Counted from the first letter of the stretch, positions 8,169 through 18,043 are shown. The stretch is 64,000 bases of DNA from Flavobacteriales bacterium (GCA_947448135.1 CANFLZ010000011.1:1-64000); one strand, 5' to 3'. Made by a program: numbers and translations. The notes: a model not told the origin generated them from the letters alone.

Positions 8169-9649
8169 AATTATCAAAGCTTTGGCTCATCGTTACTTGT
8201 TGTGCCTTGTTATCCATCAACTCTTTTGCACAGGGAGAATTTTCTTCATTTACGGTCACGGGTCATGGTCAGGCAACAGTATTTGCCACGGATTATCAAT
8301 GTTTGGGAATCAATCCCGCAAATACTGCTGTCAAATACAACGATAAGTCTAAGCGATTTGCCATCGGACTGGGAGAGACAGCTTTTTCAATTCATAGCGG
8401 AGTATTGACCAAAAAAGAGTTGATTCAAAATGTTATTCAATCTGGATTTACCAATTTGAGTAGACAAGAGCAAATGAATTATGCGAGTCAATTTTCCAAA
8501 GAAACCAACGCCATGGACTTTGATGAAATGCTCATTGGTCTGTCGATGAATCTTGGAAAATTGGGTTCGATTGGTTTTTCAATGCGCGACAGAATGGACA
8601 TGTATTCCAAAATGGGACCTCAAGTTTCAGAGTTATTGTGGTTGGGAAACACCGCTTCGATGTTTAGTAATTTAATCATTGAAACAGCCAATGGTAATTA
8701 TGATACAATCCCCAACACGCCCGGACTCAGTCAAGATACGCTAGCGATGGTCGTGCAGGGGTTGAGTAAATTATCCAACTCAAGTATGAATAGCATTTTG
8801 CAGGGAACGAAAATCAATTTCTCTTGGATTCGCGAGTTCAATTTCAGTTATTCTCGTCCCATTATCGAAAATGACAATTGGTCATTGTATGGTGGGGTTG
8901 GAGTGAAAATGTTACGAGGGCAGGCGTTGATGAGCATCGTTTCTGAAAACAATACAACCCAAGCTGTGGCCGCATTTAGTCCGATGTTTAATATTCAAGT
9001 CGACAGCCTTTCTAATCCAACCTCAATGAGTCTTCATCCGAAACTCAACAACATGGATCCCATTGGAAAGGGAATGGCAGTGGATTTGGGGGTGACGTTG
9101 AAAATTAAAAACACCTTATTTGCTTCTGCCGCTATTACTGATATCGGAGGCATGAATTGGAATACCAACGTCTATCAATTTTCGAATGATACATTGAGTT
9201 CACTTGCTTACAACGGAATGCAAAGTGTTAATCTGGTTGACAATCTTGGTCAATTGGCCCTGGGAAGTAAATTAATTCAATGGAATGGTGTTTCCAGCTA
9301 TCACACCAAAATGCCAGCGACAATGCGAGCAGGATTCGGAATCATGATTGCTGATGCCGTAAAAATTGGAGTAGATGCTGTAGCGCCCTTGAACAGAGAA
9401 GTGAGCAATTTACAGCATGGAATGATTTCCATGGGAGCAGAAGTGAAGTTGCCATTTAATTTTAGAATTTCTGGCGGTGTTATCAAGGGAGGGAATTATA
9501 CAACTCCCAGAATTACCGCTGGAATCACCAAATCCAGTTTGAATGGCATGTATGAGTGGGGAGTGGCCTCACGAGATATCATCACTTATTTCACACAAAA
9601 TGAACCAACGGTTTCATTAGCTGTTGGTTTCTTGAGATTCAGAATTTAA
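8165..9649 (+). CDS. Outer-membrane barrel protein, DUF5723-like
   Basis: 494 residues with a signal peptide ([23 protein letters not shown]). The mature protein is rich in alternating-hydrophobic strands and Gly, with blocks such as [23 protein letters not shown] and FNFSYSRPI. This resembles the Bacteroidetes outer-membrane family with a conserved early INPAN-type motif (DUF5723, distantly FadL-like); the family call is from memory and moderately confident. It ends with a strand terminating in FRFRI, typical of a barrel's last strand. Translationally coupled to the preceding gene by an ATGA overlap, and two bases before the msrA start, so this is an operon gene. Ligand unknown. Confidence 0.78.
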   Translation: MKLSKLWLIVTCCALLSINSFAQGEFSSFTVTGHGQATVFATDYQCLGINPANTAVKYNDKSKRFAIGLGETAFSIHSGVLTKKELIQNVIQSGFTNLSRQEQMNYASQFSKETNAMDFDEMLIGLSMNLGKLGSIGFSMRDRMDMYSKMGPQVSELLWLGNTASMFSNLIIETANGNYDTIPNTPGLSQDTLAMVVQGLSKLSNSSMNSILQGTKINFSWIREFNFSYSRPIIENDNWSLYGGVGVKMLRGQALMSIVSENNTTQAVAAFSPMFNIQVDSLSNPTSMSLHPKLNNMDPIGKGMAVDLGVTLKIKNTLFASAAITDIGGMNWNTNVYQFSNDTLSSLAYNGMQSVNLVDNLGQLALGSKLIQWNGVSSYHTKMPATMRAGFGIMIADAVKIGVDAVAPLNREVSNLQHGMISMGAEVKLPFNFRISGGVIKGGNYTTPRITAGITKSSLNGMYEWGVASRDIITYFTQNEPTVSLAVGFLRFRI

Positions 9650-9651
9650 TT

Positions 9652-10308
9652 ATGAATAAAGCAATTTCATTGTTGATTTGCATGGGAGCATTTATTTCAT
9701 GTGGTGTCTCACAGAGCAAAAAAAAGGAAGTCGAACAATCAAAGAAGAAAATGGAAATGAAAACGGAAATAAAGTTGGATACTGCCACCTTAGGAGCTGG
9801 TTGTTTTTGGTGTGTTGAGGCTGCTTTTATGCAACTTAACGGAGTTGATTCCGTGAAAAGTGGTTACTCAGGGGGGACAATAAAAAATCCGAGCTACAAA
9901 GAAGTTTGTACAGGAAGAACCGGGCATGCAGAAGTTGTTCAGATCGTTTTTGATTCCAATAAAATTTCATTTGCTGAAATTTTAGAAGCCTTTTTTGAAG
10001 TTCATGATCCCACACAACTCAATCGACAAGGCAATGATGTGGGGACGCAATATCGTTCAGTGATTTTTTATCACAACAATGAGCAAAAAGACATAGCTGA
10101 AAAAGCAGTTCAAGCGGCCAATGAATCGCACGTTTGGAAACAGCCAGTAGTAACAGAGATAGCCAAATTTGAGCATTTTTATCCAGCGGAAGATTATCAT
10201 GACAATTACTACAATTTGAATACAGATCAACCTTATTGTTCTTTGGTGATTACCCCCAAGTTGGATAAATTCAAAAAGAAGTTTCACGATCAATTGAAAA
10301 ATAAATAG
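9652..10308 (+). CDS. msrA: Peptide-methionine (S)-S-oxide reductase MsrA, lipoprotein form
   Basis: Reduces methionine-S-sulfoxide in oxidised proteins. The catalytic motif GCFWC (nucleophile Cys51) is followed by the expected [17 protein letters not shown] and [16 protein letters not shown] signatures. It is 218 residues because of an N-terminal lipoprotein signal (lipobox AFISC, Cys17) and a Lys-rich linker, which place the enzyme in the cell envelope rather than the cytosol. A regenerating reductant would be needed in the periplasm; no thioredoxin-like partner is seen nearby. Start two bases after the upstream stop and its own stop two bases before the GT87 gene indicate an operon. Repair of envelope or outer-membrane proteins is the inferred role. 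Confidence 0.95.
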   Translation: MNKAISLLICMGAFISCGVSQSKKKEVEQSKKKMEMKTEIKLDTATLGAGCFWCVEAAFMQLNGVDSVKSGYSGGTIKNPSYKEVCTGRTGHAEVVQIVFDSNKISFAEILEAFFEVHDPTQLNRQGNDVGTQYRSVIFYHNNEQKDIAEKAVQAANESHVWKQPVVTEIAKFEHFYPAEDYHDNYYNLNTDQPYCSLVITPKLDKFKKKFHDQLKNK

Positions 10309-10310
10309 TT

Positions 10311-11468
10311 GTGTCTACAGCTTGGAGTAAAAGGATTCCTTGGATTTTAGGAATCGCATATTGGATGTTGATGATCATCAATCATCGATTCAATATGTGG
10401 GACTTCAAAGTTTATTATTCCGCTGCCGAAGCTTTTATTCATGGGCAGCCAGTCTATGGGCAAGCTTTTGGTTTGGGAAGTGGTTTTTATAAGTACTCGC
10501 CTTTTGCAGTGTTGCCATTTGTACCATTGGCTGTTTTACCATATTTCTGGGCGCAAACGATTTATTACTTTGTGCTTTTGGCTATAATCATTCGCTCAGT
10601 TCATGTTTGGAATGAACAAATGCGAAGGCCCAATGCAAAATGGACAATAGGTACTGCTTCGATATTGACCATCATTTTCTTCGGAGATCATCTTGAACGA
10701 GAGCTCTTCTTGGGCAATGTTAATTTCTTACTGTTGGCCTTGCTTTTTTGGGCTTGGAAAAATTACAAAGCACAAAAATGGGGAATGGCGGGTTTGCTGC
10801 TTGCTGTTGTGATATTATTCAAACCCCACTTTGTCGTTTTAATTCCTTTGTTACTGCTGGCCAAGCAATGGGATTGGATTAAATATTTCACTTATTCGGT
10901 CATGGTGTTGTTGCTATTGCCGCTTGTATTTGTTGGTCCTTTAGATGGATGGCAAATGTTGATGGATTGGTTTCAAACCATGAAAATGCACAATGTTGCC
11001 TTGTACAGCAGTCCGAATACATTATATGGTTTGTTCAATCATTTTGTGGCTATTCCAATGGGTTGGGAATTGAAGTCACAATTGGTCTTTGTGGTATTAT
11101 TCGTCTTGGGTGTATTGGGAGGAGCGCTTTGGATAACGAAATTCAAATCCGGTAAGTGGCCTTTGACTTACGCATTCATCGCTTTGATTGCACTGGTACC
11201 TTCTTTAACCCACACGGATACAGAGCATTTTCTTTTCTCTATTCCCATTTTTGTTTTTTGGTTGAACTCCTATAGTAAAAATGAAAAATGGGGAATAGAT
11301 GCCGCAATGATAGGATTGGCTTTTATTCCGTTTACATTAAACTCTCCAGATTTGGTTGGAAAGACGATAGCACATTTTTTCGATGAAGAAGGTGGAATAG
11401 GTTTGGCCAATGTCCTTTTAATCAATTCCTATTTTATGCGATTGAACAGGGTTTTTTCCAATCATTAA
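10311..11468 (+). CDS. GT87-family (DUF2029) integral membrane glycosyltransferase
   Basis: 385 residues with about 10 hydrophobic segments and the GT87/DUF2029 N-terminal pattern: FKVYYSAAEAFIHGQPVYG followed by KYSPFAVLPFVPLAVLP in the first loop. Proteins of this group move a sugar (often mannose or arabinose-like) from a polyprenyl-phosphate donor on the outer face of the inner membrane. The start is GTG at 10311, two bases after the msrA stop; no earlier ATG fits. It is the last gene of the tight four-gene run. Acceptor unknown; because the neighbours are exported, it may decorate an envelope glycan or protein. Confidence 0.85.
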   Translation: MSTAWSKRIPWILGIAYWMLMIINHRFNMWDFKVYYSAAEAFIHGQPVYGQAFGLGSGFYKYSPFAVLPFVPLAVLPYFWAQTIYYFVLLAIIIRSVHVWNEQMRRPNAKWTIGTASILTIIFFGDHLERELFLGNVNFLLLALLFWAWKNYKAQKWGMAGLLLAVVILFKPHFVVLIPLLLLAKQWDWIKYFTYSVMVLLLLPLVFVGPLDGWQMLMDWFQTMKMHNVALYSSPNTLYGLFNHFVAIPMGWELKSQLVFVVLFVLGVLGGALWITKFKSGKWPLTYAFIALIALVPSLTHTDTEHFLFSIPIFVFWLNSYSKNEKWGIDAAMIGLAFIPFTLNSPDLVGKTIAHFFDEEGGIGLANVLLINSYFMRLNRVFSNH

Positions 11469-11475
11469 TTCAGCG

Positions 11476-11483
11476 TATATTCG
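11476..11483 (+). promoter_or_regulatory. -7 element TATATTCG directly before the 1236-residue cargo gene
   Basis: TATATTCG ends four bases before ATG 11488, the same layout as several other genes here. The predicted transcript would start at or near the ATG. The -33 region has only a T-rich partial match. Confidence 0.45.
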
Positions 11484-11487
11484 TTGT

Positions 11488-14400
11488 ATGCGCTATGCTT
11501 TCATTTGCATTTCTATTTTATTTTGGTTGAATTGCGGAGACGTATTTTCCCAGGTATTCATAGAGAACAAAGGGCAGTGGCCGAGTGAAGTCTTGTTTGG
11601 CATCAACACAGATCAGGGTAGTGTATTTATTCAAAAAACAGGCTATCGCATTCATCAATTTGATCTTTCAGGTCTCCATCATGCCGATCCTCAATATGTT
11701 CCAAATGCGGATGATATTCGATTCAAAGGGCATGTATTTCAGGTGAATTGGAGCATGTTCAATCGAAATTCGAAAACTTCAGTTGACGAAACTGTTCCAA
11801 CAAAATTCAATTACTATTTGGGAAATAATTCCAGAAATTGGGCGAGTGATTGCCATGGATATCGAGTGGTTATTCAATACAATATCTTTCCTAAAATTGA
11901 TTTGATTTGGAAATTTTCAGAAGGAGCCGTAAAAACAGAATGGCGAATTCATCCTGGTGGAGACGTAAAAAATATCCAGTGGCAATACGCGGGAGTTGAC
12001 GGAGCGGAGGTGTCCAATCAGCAAGTAACGGTGCAAACCTCTTTAGGGAATTTTGTAGAGCACATGCCAGCTTGCTGGATTCAATTGCCAAATGGAAAAA
12101 AGAAAGAATTGTTCAATAAAATTCGATATGAAGTTCGCGGAAAGTCTTTCGGATTCCACAGTGATATTCAGCAAGAAGGAATTTTGATCATCGATCCTCA
12201 ACTTATTTTTTCTACATACAGTGGAAGCACTTCCGATAATTTCGGGTATACCGCGACTTATGACCAAGACGGTTATCTATACTCGGGATCTTCAGCCTTC
12301 GGTCAAGGATATCCGACAACATTGGGAGCTTATCAAACGACATGGGCAGGAGGAGATGGCAGTTTTACTTTGCCAGGAACAGATGTCTCATTGTCGAAAT
12401 ATGATGTTAGTGGGACATTTATGGTTTGGTCGACTTTCATTGGCGGTGCAGGGGATGAGTTGCCTCATTCTTTGGTTGTGAATAATAACAACGAGTTGAT
12501 TGCCTATGGATCGACTGGTTCCAATAATTTTCCCTGCACCGGCAATGCCATAGATAGCACATTCAATGGAGGTGTCGCTTTTACACCACAAGGAGTTGGG
12601 ACAACGTATGCCAATGGTTGTGATGCTTTTCTCGCGCAGTTGAATTCCGATGGATCGAACTTGGTGATGTCCACCTATTTTGGAGGTTCTGGAAATGATG
12701 GGGTTAACACTGCAGGGGGATTGAAATTCAATTATGCTGATGAGTTTCGCGGAGAAGTTGATCTTGATGAAGTTGGGAATATTTACGTCATAGGAACCAC
12801 GAACAGTCAAGATTTCCCGTTATTGAATTCATCTGAAAATGGTGGCGGCATGCAAGATGTTTTTATCTTAAAATTCTCACCGCTTTGGCAATTGATGTTA
12901 TCACGTAAACTCGGAGGAAGTGAAGATGAGTCGGGTTGTAGTGTGAGTGTGAAAAATGGTGAAGTATGGATATGTGGAGGCACGCAGTCCGCTGATTTTC
13001 CCGTATCAACGGGAGCATATCAGACCAATTTTGGAGGAGGCTCTGCAGATGGATGGATAGCTCGATTATCAGTGAATGGTATTAGTGAACTTGCTTCCTA
13101 TTGGGGATCAGCGGCCTATGAGCAATGGTATTTTATCGATTTAAACAATAGCCTTCAGCCATTTGTATACGGACAGTCGACGGCCAATGGTTCAACATGG
13201 ATTTCAAACGCGGCCTGGTTTCAATCCAATAGTGGAATGGTAGTGGCTCAATTTTCTGAGGACTTATCAGTATTGGAGCATTCGACGGTGTTTGGATCGG
13301 GAACAGGTTTGCCCAATTTATCCCCAGCAGCATTTATGGTAGATGTTTGTGGACAAATTTATCTCTCTGGTTGGGGAGGTGCTGTTAACCAAGGTTCAAA
13401 TGCACAAACCGGCAATACCAACAACCTTTGGACATCTTCTAATGCTTTTCAATCCACTACGACTGGCAGCGACTTTTACCTATTGGTCATCAAGGATGAT
13501 TTTAGTTCACCCGTTTACGGGACTTATTACGGAGGTTCGCAATCTGCAGAACATGTTGATGGAGGTACGAGTCGTTTCGATCGAAAGGGAATCATTTATC
13601 AAAGTGTTTGCGCAGGATGCGGCAACCATGACGATTTCCCCATTTATCCGGACAATGCTGTTTCTGCAATCAATGCTTCCAATAATTGCAACAATGGTGT
13701 TTTTAAATTTGATTTTGAGTTGCCCTTGACTTTTGTGCAACCTCAGTTTGTTTACGAGGCTTGTGTAGGTGAGCAAATCGATTTTACCGCAAGTTCTCAA
13801 AATGTTCAAACGTGGATTTGGCAGGATGATCAAGGCAATGTCATGCACAATGGAAGTTCTTTTTCTATGGCATTCAATGCCCCTGGAGATTATTATTTGG
13901 AAGTGATTGGAATTGATTCAACAACTTGTAACATCAGTGACTCAGCAGGACATTGGATTCATGTAATTGGTCCACAGGTCAATACTGCTGAATCGGTTTC
14001 ATTGTGCTTGGGTGATAGTGTTTGGATCGGTTTAAATCAGCCAGAATCAGGGGTAAATTATAGTTGGCAGAGCAATCCATTTATCACCGAGGATACACTA
14101 TACGTGACGCAATTTTTTGGAAATGAAAATACAAATTTGGTATTGTTGTCTGAACACGGGTTGTGCACAGATACAACCTATTTTCCCATTGATGTTGTCA
14201 ATGTACAGTTACAATTACCGGAAGATTCTGCTTTTTGTGCAGCCCAAACAATTGATGTTCATGCATCAGTGCAGCCAATCTCGGCAAACGTACAATGGTT
14301 TTGGAACGACCCCAATGGCAATGTTTTGGATAGCGGAGTTGACTTGACTTATGATTTGATTCAAGGGGGTTGGCTGTACGCAATTGCCACGAGTAACAAT

Positions 14401-15198
14401 TGCCAATCGATGGATAGCATGCAGTTTCAATTGTTTTCCTTGAATGAAAATGATCTACAGAATCCCATCATTTGCAATGAAGATTCCGTGTGGATTGGAG
14501 TTCAAAATCCAATACCTGCAGTAACATACCAGTGGCAGCCTAATGACAACATTTTGACAACCTTGGAGTCACCATCGATTTTTGTGAGTGGAGTAGTTTC
14601 AGGTCAATACATCCTCACCTCTTCATTGGATCTCTGTCAAAGAACCGATACAGTAACCGTTACTGTTTCAGAATTATCTACTTTGAATTTAGAAATGCAA
14701 TTATCTCAAACGCCAGTGATAAGTGGACAATCTGTAGAATTGATTGCGTTTCCGAATGGATTTGAATATCAATTCAATCCCAATCATTGGATTATCGAGC
14801 AAAATGGAAACACCGTTTCAGGGATTCCCACTGAGACCGGATGGGTTGAAGTTGAATGGGTAGATGGATCATGCAGACGATCAGATTCTATATGGATTGA
14901 AGTGGTAGATTTTGAATGCGCTGATCCATATTTGTTTATTCCCAATACATTTAGTCCGAATCAAGATGGGCACAATGATGTGATTTACGTCTATGGTAAT
15001 TTGGGCCAATCACTTCAGTGGCAAATCAATGATCGTTGGGGAAATATGGTTTTTTATTCGGAGGACATTCACGAAGGATGGGATGGCAAATGGAAAGGAA
15101 AAATAGTGGAGTCGGGGGTTTACCATTATTATTTGAATTGGAGATGTGAGGATGGCCGAGTTTGGCAAAAGGAAGGAAATATTACGGTGCAACATTGA
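11488..15198 (+). CDS. T9SS type-B sorted surface protein with SBBP-type repeats
   Basis: A 1236-residue secreted protein. Signal peptide 1-21 (ending DVFSQ). Residues about 22-240 (FIENKGQWPSEVLFGI at the start) form the N-terminal domain typical of Bacteroidetes SBBP-repeat proteins. Residues about 240-720 contain repeats of the SBBP/propeller type (WSTFIGGAGDELPHSL, STYFGGSGNDG, YGTYYGGSQSAEHVDGG) and the hallmark QSVCAGCG. Ig/PKD-like segments follow, and the last 90 residues are a gliding-motility-type C-terminal domain (FIPNTFSPNQDGHNDVIYV, RWGNMVF, GWDGKWKG, SGVYHYYL), the type-B signal for T9SS export. The downstream PorP/SprF-like gene overlaps its end. It is expected to sit on the cell surface as an adhesin-like protein; the ligand is unknown. 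Confidence 0.92.
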   Translation: MRYAFICISILFWLNCGDVFSQVFIENKGQWPSEVLFGINTDQGSVFIQKTGYRIHQFDLSGLHHADPQYVPNADDIRFKGHVFQVNWSMFNRNSKTSVDETVPTKFNYYLGNNSRNWASDCHGYRVVIQYNIFPKIDLIWKFSEGAVKTEWRIHPGGDVKNIQWQYAGVDGAEVSNQQVTVQTSLGNFVEHMPACWIQLPNGKKKELFNKIRYEVRGKSFGFHSDIQQEGILIIDPQLIFSTYSGSTSDNFGYTATYDQDGYLYSGSSAFGQGYPTTLGAYQTTWAGGDGSFTLPGTDVSLSKYDVSGTFMVWSTFIGGAGDELPHSLVVNNNNELIAYGSTGSNNFPCTGNAIDSTFNGGVAFTPQGVGTTYANGCDAFLAQLNSDGSNLVMSTYFGGSGNDGVNTAGGLKFNYADEFRGEVDLDEVGNIYVIGTTNSQDFPLLNSSENGGGMQDVFILKFSPLWQLMLSRKLGGSEDESGCSVSVKNGEVWICGGTQSADFPVSTGAYQTNFGGGSADGWIARLSVNGISELASYWGSAAYEQWYFIDLNNSLQPFVYGQSTANGSTWISNAAWFQSNSGMVVAQFSEDLSVLEHSTVFGSGTGLPNLSPAAFMVDVCGQIYLSGWGGAVNQGSNAQTGNTNNLWTSSNAFQSTTTGSDFYLLVIKDDFSSPVYGTYYGGSQSAEHVDGGTSRFDRKGIIYQSVCAGCGNHDDFPIYPDNAVSAINASNNCNNGVFKFDFELPLTFVQPQFVYEACVGEQIDFTASSQNVQTWIWQDDQGNVMHNGSSFSMAFNAPGDYYLEVIGIDSTTCNISDSAGHWIHVIGPQVNTAESVSLCLGDSVWIGLNQPESGVNYSWQSNPFITEDTLYVTQFFGNENTNLVLLSEHGLCTDTTYFPIDVVNVQLQLPEDSAFCAAQTIDVHASVQPISANVQWFWNDPNGNVLDSGVDLTYDLIQGGWLYAIATSNNCQSMDSMQFQLFSLNENDLQNPIICNEDSVWIGVQNPIPAVTYQWQPNDNILTTLESPSIFVSGVVSGQYILTSSLDLCQRTDTVTVTVSELSTLNLEMQLSQTPVISGQSVELIAFPNGFEYQFNPNHWIIEQNGNTVSGIPTETGWVEVEWVDGSCRRSDSIWIEVVDFECADPYLFIPNTFSPNQDGHNDVIYVYGNLGQSLQWQINDRWGNMVFYSEDIHEGWDGKWKGKIVESGVYHYYLNWRCEDGRVWQKEGNITVQH

Positions 15199-16193
15199 GA
15201 ACTTTCATTGTCATATTGATGCTCATCATAGGCCCTGGATTGAAGGGGCAAGATTTGCATTGGACACAATTTTGGGGAACTCCACTTCAAGTTAGTCCTG
15301 CCGTCAATGGTCTAGGGGATGGAGATTTTCAAATTCAAACGAGTTGGCGTTCGCAATGGAAGGGCGTGTCAGGAGTGCCCTATCAAACCCAATGGGTACA
15401 AGCTGAATGGAAGAAAATTAGACAATCCAATTGGAGCGATGGATTGGGCATTGCTCGAGATGTTGCGGGTGATGGTCAATGGAAGCAGTTGCAGGTTTTG
15501 GGAAATTTTGCACGGGTATTTGAGTTGGATTCAGGACGAACTATTTTCTCTTTGGGAGCACAAATACGTTATCACCAATGGCAATGGAATCCTTCGGCAT
15601 GGCAATGGGGAAGTCAATGGAATGGGGCATTTTATGATCCCAGTTTGCCTACAATGGAAAATCAATTACTCAATAAAACGGGTTTCATCTCATTGAGTTT
15701 AGGTGGAGCTTGGATTCAAAATTGGTTATCCAATATTACGAGTCAATTGACATGGGGGAGTTATCAATTGTGGAGCAGTCAGTGGCAAATGTTGGAACAA
15801 GGAAATGCGGTTCAAATGAGAAATACGGCATCCTTTCAACTGAACTACATGTGGAATGAAAACTGGACTTTTCGATACGCCACAATCCTGCAAATTCAAG
15901 GAGTTCAAAAGGAATATACGCATTGGTTAATGTCTGATTATTATTGGAACAAGCAGCCATGGAATTTGATGTGTTTGCAAACGGGTTTAGGATTTCGCGC
16001 CAACGATGCGATCATGCTTTTTGGAGGAGGAAAATGGAAGCAACATCAATTGGGATTGAGTTATGATTGGAATGTATCCCGATTTAGCGTGGCAACAGAG
16101 TATCGAGGAGGCTGGGAATTGCATTACGCTTGGCTATTGAATAAAATTCCAATCAAACATCCGGTTCGAAACGTTTGCCCTGATTATTATTAG
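15162..16193 (+). CDS. PorP/SprF-family type IX secretion membrane protein, extremely Trp-rich
   Basis: 343 residues. After the signal peptide the sequence QDLHWTQFWGTPLQVSPAVNG is the standard N-terminal signature of PorP/SprF proteins, and the end (RNVCPDYY) fits the Cys-Pro tail common in the family. These outer-membrane barrel proteins act with specific T9SS cargo; SprF is needed for SprB export in Flavobacterium. Two starts are possible: ATG 15162, inside the cargo gene (37-base overlap), or TTG 15195, whose TTGA overlaps the cargo stop and gives a tidier signal peptide (MRTFIVILMLIIGPGLKGQ). About 27 of 343 residues are Trp (near 8 percent), far above usual. The overlap with the cargo gene strongly suggests a matched pair. 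Confidence 0.9.
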   Translation: MAKGRKYYGATLRTFIVILMLIIGPGLKGQDLHWTQFWGTPLQVSPAVNGLGDGDFQIQTSWRSQWKGVSGVPYQTQWVQAEWKKIRQSNWSDGLGIARDVAGDGQWKQLQVLGNFARVFELDSGRTIFSLGAQIRYHQWQWNPSAWQWGSQWNGAFYDPSLPTMENQLLNKTGFISLSLGGAWIQNWLSNITSQLTWGSYQLWSSQWQMLEQGNAVQMRNTASFQLNYMWNENWTFRYATILQIQGVQKEYTHWLMSDYYWNKQPWNLMCLQTGLGFRANDAIMLFGGGKWKQHQLGLSYDWNVSRFSVATEYRGGWELHYAWLLNKIPIKHPVRNVCPDYY

Positions 16194-16201
16194 TAAATTC
16201 G
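16194..16201 (+). promoter_or_regulatory. -7 element TAAATTCG directly before the 103-residue membrane gene
   Basis: TAAATTCG ends four bases before ATG 16206. A TTTG at 16174-16177 with a 16-base spacer could be the -33 box, inside the end of the upstream gene. It fits a leaderless transcript. Confidence 0.45.
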
Positions 16202-16205
16202 CCGA

Positions 16206-16517
16206 ATGATAACGATTGTCTTTGTCTTGTCGGTTATTTTCAATGCGTTGTATTGGGTAACAAAATTTTTCGCAAATACGTGGAGTGTGTTCTATTCGAT
16301 ACACCAAAGTTTTATCAGTGTATTCGGAATTTTTGCTTTACTGAATTTTTTAGCGGCAAGCGCATTGGTAGCTGATACCATCATACGTTGGGATGAGTGG
16401 CAAGCTAAAAAGCAAGTAACACTAAGAATGACTTTGGCTGCGGTTATCGCTTTTTCTTTTGGTGCCCAGGTGCTATTGGCGATGATGGATTTATTTGCAG
16501 CGGGTCAGATCATGTAA
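16206..16517 (+). CDS. Small membrane protein of unknown function
   Basis: 103 residues with three hydrophobic segments (about 1-18, 32-56 and 72-96). A short charged loop (RWDEWQAKKQ) between the second and third would face the cytoplasm. No family is recognised. It follows the PorP/SprF-like gene by 12 bases and may be co-transcribed with it, but it also has its own -7-like box abutting the start. It ends two bases from the convergent START-like gene. Confidence 0.7.
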   Translation: MITIVFVLSVIFNALYWVTKFFANTWSVFYSIHQSFISVFGIFALLNFLAASALVADTIIRWDEWQAKKQVTLRMTLAAVIAFSFGAQVLLAMMDLFAAGQIM

Positions 16518-16519
16518 AA

Positions 16520-16900
16520 CTATCCGCCAACGGCGTGACGTAAACTTTCAATTGAACTTTCCCAAAGAAGTTGACACTCATCTTCTTCACCTTCATCGCA
16601 GAAATCAGTTATAACCAACGCTAGATCTCCAGTCATCTCGTCTTTCGTAATTCGGATTTCAAAAAATGTCTTGTCCTTGCCATCGTCCATCCAATGGAAT
16701 TTGACAAATTGATCTTTCTTTGAGGAGACCAATGTGGCAGTTTTCTGCTCACCTTCCCAAATGAATGTATATTCCTCACCCCTGATATTGACTTTATCAG
16801 CAAACCATTCTTCAAAACCACTAGGTGTGCTGATGCAGTTGTAAATGGTGTGAGCGGATGCGTGAATTAAAAATTCATATTGTACTTGAACTTTTGCCAT
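16520..16900 (-). CDS. START-like (SRPBCC/AHSA1-type) domain protein
   Basis: 126 residues from ATG 16900 (MAKVQVQYEFLIHAS); an in-frame ATG at 16912 adds four residues. The fold pattern is that of the SRPBCC superfamily: initial strand, short helices with the typical phrase TPSGFEEWFADKV (as in AHSA1-like proteins), a run of antiparallel strands (YTFIWEGEQKTATLVS) and a long C-terminal helix (LLWESSIESLRHAVGG). Members bind hydrophobic ligands or modulate Hsp90-like partners; the one widespread in Bacteroidetes is uncharacterised. The one-mismatch -7 box TGATTTTG lies just before ATG 16900 on the minus strand, supporting that start. Confidence 0.85.
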   Translation of the reverse strand: MAKVQVQYEFLIHASAHTIYNCISTPSGFEEWFADKVNIRGEEYTFIWEGEQKTATLVSSKKDQFVKFHWMDDGKDKTFFEIRITKDEMTGDLALVITDFCDEGEEDECQLLWESSIESLRHAVGG

Positions 16901-17011
16901 AATCAAAATCATTTAGGTCTAATGCAATGATAAGCAAAAAAAGACAATTAATTATGAATTGATTAACAAGACTATGAAATAATTGATTTACTTTGGAATC
17001 ACAAACATTGT

Positions 17012-18043
17012 ATGAGAATTGTTCTATCCATAGGTATTGTAGGGTTGGGAAATATTGGTAAAAGGCACTTGGATATTTTGTTCAATATGCCAACTTATCA
17101 AGTGGTGGCAATTTGTGATGTTGATGCCGAAAAATTACATCATTTTTCAGTATTGTATGGTGTTCCTGGTTTTTTAAATTTTGATGATTTCTTGAGCTAT
17201 TGTTCAAGTGTAAATTGCTCAATTATTGGTATCACCACACCGCATCATGAACATGCCAATCAATCCATTTTAGCTTTCGAAAAAGGGTTTGATGTTTTGG
17301 TAGAAAAACCGATGGCTATTCACAGTGCTGATGCACTCAAGATGATTCAGGCTGCTCAAAATTCAAAACGAAAGCTGTGGGTGGTGAAGCAAAATCGCTT
17401 TAATGCTCCTGTGGCTAGAGTGAATGATTTAATTATGTCTGGAGAACTGGGTAAAATTTATCATTTGCAATGTCAGATCATTTGGAACCGAAGTGCATCT
17501 TATTATTCGGATTCCAAATGGAGAGGTAAATTGGATTCAGAAGGTGGCGCATTGTATACACACGCTAGTCATTTTATCGATTTGATGACCTGGTGGGCGG
17601 GAAAGGTTGTCCATGCATCGGGGGTTATGAAAAGGTTTGTACAGCCAATCGAAAGTGAAGACATGGGTAGTGCTGTTTTAGAATTTGATTCTGGGGCAAT
17701 GGGAAGTATTACCTGGACTACTTTGTCACATGGTCAAAATCAAGAAGGCAGTATTACGATTATTTCTGAAAAAGGCACCATTAAGATTGGTGGACCGTAT
17801 TTGAATAAGATTGATTTTTGGGATGTTTCTGGAATTCAAGAACCAACAGATTTGTCACAGGTGGATCAGCCAAATGATTACGGCTCTTTCAAAGGTTCCA
17901 GCAGCAATCACCATTTGGTGTATGATTCAATTTGGAAAGAAATGGAGTCTGGTGTAATTCAAACAGTAGATGGAGTCGAAGGGTTGAAGAGCATTGAGGC
18001 CATCGAGACTATTTATCGATCTATTAAGAAAATAGATGAGTGA
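17012..18043 (+). CDS. Gfo/Idh/MocA-family oxidoreductase, WlbA-like nucleotide-sugar dehydrogenase
   Basis: 343 residues. The N-terminal Rossmann domain has GLGNIG (11-16) and the family's EKP motif (98-100). The C-terminal domain contains KQNRFNAPVARV, IIWNRSASYY, WRGKLDSEGGAL and ASHFIDLMTWWAG with the expected catalytic His187. The WNR...YY...WRG...GGAL...HFID series is what I associate with WlbA-type enzymes, which oxidise the 3-position of UDP-N-acetylglucosaminuronic acid on the way to 2,3-diacetamido-uronic acids. The substrate is inferred, not proven. Its last bases overlap the next gene by 8 bases, and that gene overlaps a T9SS adhesin gene, so a role in surface glycan synthesis is likely. 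Confidence 0.85.
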   Translation: MRIVLSIGIVGLGNIGKRHLDILFNMPTYQVVAICDVDAEKLHHFSVLYGVPGFLNFDDFLSYCSSVNCSIIGITTPHHEHANQSILAFEKGFDVLVEKPMAIHSADALKMIQAAQNSKRKLWVVKQNRFNAPVARVNDLIMSGELGKIYHLQCQIIWNRSASYYSDSKWRGKLDSEGGALYTHASHFIDLMTWWAGKVVHASGVMKRFVQPIESEDMGSAVLEFDSGAMGSITWTTLSHGQNQEGSITIISEKGTIKIGGPYLNKIDFWDVSGIQEPTDLSQVDQPNDYGSFKGSSSNHHLVYDSIWKEMESGVIQTVDGVEGLKSIEAIETIYRSIKKIDE

